42,957 nucleotides of DNA from Eubacterium sp. UBA3279 (GTDB lineage Bacteria > Bacillota > Clostridia > Lachnospirales > Lachnospiraceae): positions 1 through 42,957 of the forward strand of contig DETV01000104.1 of NCBI GenBank assembly GCA_002361775.1, read 5' to 3'. The notes beneath the pieces were generated by a model. The model ran no database searches and had not been told where the DNA came from. It saw only the letters and a list, made by a program, of their open reading frames with translations. The position numbers and the translations under genes are program-made. Position 1 is the stretch's first letter. The number at the start of each line of letters is the position of its first letter. Positions 41,091-42,957 of the stretch are shown piece by piece.

Positions 41091-41438
41091 TCCGTCAATT
41101 AGTCTGACTGTTTGGAGGCGAGAGCTTCAAAATTAAGTGCGGCTGCAGTAGGACACATGTGGATGTGTTGTACTGTTTAAATATTATAATGAGAGAAACT
41201 TCGGCGTGGTGTACCGAAGAGCCTCCGGCGGATGAACGCCGATGAGAGCGTTGCATCCTTTATAATATTGCTTAATACCGGCCTGGCCGGAAAGGTCATG
41301 GAGACATGGCTGGATGCTTACATACCGGCATCCCAATTAGGAAAATATTAAAACGATCAGCAGTGACACATCATTTCAGACATATGAAAGACATATGGGC
41401 TGTCAGGACTGATCAGACAGAAAATGGAGGAAAAATAC
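41091..41438 (+). promoter_or_regulatory. Long structured leader upstream of rpsM-rpsK-rpsD
   Basis: 348 nt without a gene but with strong pairing. The hairpin CAGTA..ACACAT / ATGTGT..TACTG spans 41146-41175. A perfect 10-bp helix, AATATTATAA (41180-41189) with TTATAATATT (41260-41269), encloses CTTCGG/CCGAAG (41199-41219) and GGCG/CGCC (41227-41240), i.e. a three-way junction. CCGGC/GCCGG (41278-41290) follows, then a long hairpin closed by GATCAG/CTGATC (41355-41414). S4 (rpsD) is in the operon and autoregulates in other bacteria, so an S4-binding leader is the leading guess. Confidence 0.65.
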
Positions 41439-41807
41439 ATGGCACGTATTGCTGGTGTAGACTTACCAAGAGAAAAACGTATTGAAATCGGATTGACTTA
41501 CATTTACGGAATCGGCAGAACAAGCGCTAACCGTATTCTGAAAGAAGCAAACGTAGATCCGAACACCCGTGTAAGAGATATCACGGACGAAGAAGTAAAA
41601 AGAATCAGTGCTGTAATCGATGAGACTCAGACTGTAGAAGGTGATCTGAGAAGAGAGATCGCTATGAACATCAAACGTCTGCAGGAAATCGGATGCTACA
41701 GAGGTATCCGTCATAGAAAGAGCCTTCCGGTTCGTGGTCAGAAGACTAAGACAAACGCAAGAACCAGAAAAGGTCCTAAGAGAACTGTAGCAAACAAAAA
41801 GAAATAA
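41439..41807 (+). CDS. rpsM: 30S ribosomal protein S13
   Basis: 122 aa. MARIAGVDLPREKRIEIGLT and YRGIRHRKSLPVRGQKTKTN are S13 hallmarks; it contacts the 50S subunit and P-site tRNA. ATG 41439 follows ATGGAGGAAAAATAC; the frame opens 15 nt earlier at an ATG that forms part of that site. Confidence 0.98.
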   Translation: MARIAGVDLPREKRIEIGLTYIYGIGRTSANRILKEANVDPNTRVRDITDEEVKRISAVIDETQTVEGDLRREIAMNIKRLQEIGCYRGIRHRKSLPVRGQKTKTNARTRKGPKRTVANKKK

Positions 41808-41863
41808 TTGATAATTCGTAACCATTAAAGAAGAATATAAGAAAGTGTAGGTTAGTTTTTAAA

Positions 41864-42256
<393 letters not shown>

Positions 42257-42275
42257 TTTAGGAGGTCAGTAGATT

Positions 42276-42869
42276 ATGGCAGTTAATAGAGTACCTGTTC
42301 TGAAAAGATGTAGATCTTTAGGTCTGGATCCGATCTATTTAGGAATTGATAAAAAATCAACAAGACAGCTGAAAAGAGCTAATCGTAAAATGTCTGAGTA
42401 TGGTCTTCAGCTGAGAGAAAAACAGAAAGCAAAATTCATCTACGGTGTTCTGGAAAAACCTTTCCGTAACTACTACGAGAAAGCTGATCAGATGCCAGGT
42501 CTGACAGGTCCAAACCTGATGTCTCTGCTGGAACTGAGACTGGATAACGTTATTTTCCGTCTGGGATTCGCAAGAACAAGAAGAGAAGCTCGTCAGATCG
42601 TAGATCACAAGCATGTACTGGTAAATGGTAAACAGGTAAATATTCCTTCTTACCTGGTAAAAGCTGGTGATCAGATCGAAATCAAAGAGAGCAAACAGTC
42701 TTCTCAGAGATATAAAGACATTCTGGAAGTAACTGGTGGAAGACTGGTTCCGGAATGGCTGGATGTTGATCAGGAAGCATTCAAAGGAACTGTTAAAGAA
42801 GTTCCTTCCAGAGATGCAATTGACGTTCCTGTAAATGAAATGCTTATCGTCGAGTTGTATTCTAAATAA
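42276..42869 (+). CDS. rpsD: 30S ribosomal protein S4, zinc-free form
   Basis: 197 aa. The N-terminus (PVLKRCRSLGLDPIYLGIDK) has only one Cys, so the zinc knuckle of many S4 proteins is absent. The RNA-binding S4 domain lies at about residues 87-150 (RLDNVIFRLGFARTRREARQ...HVLVNGKQVNIPS). S4 starts 30S assembly and often represses its own operon. TAGGAGG precedes the ATG. rpoA is expected next, beyond the window. Confidence 0.98.
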   Translation: MAVNRVPVLKRCRSLGLDPIYLGIDKKSTRQLKRANRKMSEYGLQLREKQKAKFIYGVLEKPFRNYYEKADQMPGLTGPNLMSLLELRLDNVIFRLGFARTRREARQIVDHKHVLVNGKQVNIPSYLVKAGDQIEIKESKQSSQRYKDILEVTGGRLVPEWLDVDQEAFKGTVKEVPSRDAIDVPVNEMLIVELYSK

Positions 42870-42876
42870 TTAGATG

Positions 42877-42939
42877 TTGGGGTCAAAAGATGCCTGACGA
42901 ATTGTTTCGTGCTGTGCACTCCCACAATTCTGCCCCCAA
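42877..42939 (+). other. Imperfect two-part hairpin after rpsD
   Basis: TTGGGG (42877-42882) with CCCCAA (42934-42939), enclosing GAATTGT (42899-42905) with ACAATTC (42924-42930). No T run follows, so it is not a classical terminator. It may be a leader or stability element before the expected rpoA, or a repeat. The window ends at 42957. Confidence 0.4.
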
Positions 42940-42957
42940 ATTCGGATATCGTGGGGC

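Overview
This window looks like the chromosome of a spore-forming, low-to-moderate-GC Clostridia member, most likely a Lachnospiraceae (Blautia/Dorea-like). The evidence is a spoIIA-sigF-spoVA cluster, a zinc-type S14, a T-box in front of valS, a Crh-like HPr after whiA, and strong GGAGG ribosome binding sites. No sequence search was possible, so the genus is inference.

Layout. (1) 1-6140: a large RND-family exporter with an unusual coiled-coil insertion, a convergent AraC-type regulator, and a wrecked uroporphyrinogen-decarboxylase-family gene beside it. (2) 6140-9590: a repeat-bearing AT-rich spacer, a valine T-box leader and valS. (3) 9620-15010: an LtaS-like membrane sulfatase with a C-terminal IPT-like domain, folC, a 49-aa small gene and a zinc-ribbon/TPR membrane protein. 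(4) 15106-19783: sporulation genes spoIIAA-spoIIAB-sigF, then a terminator, a putative sigma-G promoter, a 44-aa membrane peptide and spoVAA-AB-AC-AD-AE. (5) 19821-23814: tcdA, murB, rapZ, whiA and a Crh-like HPr, covering tRNA modification, wall synthesis and carbon/cell-wall control. (6) 23817-26647: PAP2 phosphatase and GNAT genes on the minus strand, divergent from a membrane protein that resembles a signal peptidase without its active site. (7) 26693-42957: the S10-spc-alpha ribosomal protein supercluster: rpsJ, rplC-D-W-B, rpsS, rplV, rpsC, rplP, rpmC, rpsQ, rplN-X-E, rpsN, rpsH, rplF, rplR, rpsE, rpmD, rplO, secY, adk, map, a KOW protein, infA, rpmJ, rpsM, rpsK and rpsD. rpoA is expected just past the right edge.

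The ribosomal cluster is conventional in gene content but carries several unusual non-coding parts. These are a folded leader with its own promoter before rpsJ, a repeat-bearing spacer between rpsN and rpsH, about 750 bp of unrecognised DNA between infA and rpmJ with a new promoter after it, and a long, highly structured leader before rpsM-rpsK-rpsD that could be a ribosomal-protein autoregulation site.

The most notable protein-level observations are the HPr homologue with Glu at the phospho-His position but an intact Ser46, the catalytically dead signal-peptidase-like protein, and the coiled-coil RND exporter. I saw no CRISPR array, rRNA, tRNA, intact insertion sequence or prophage.
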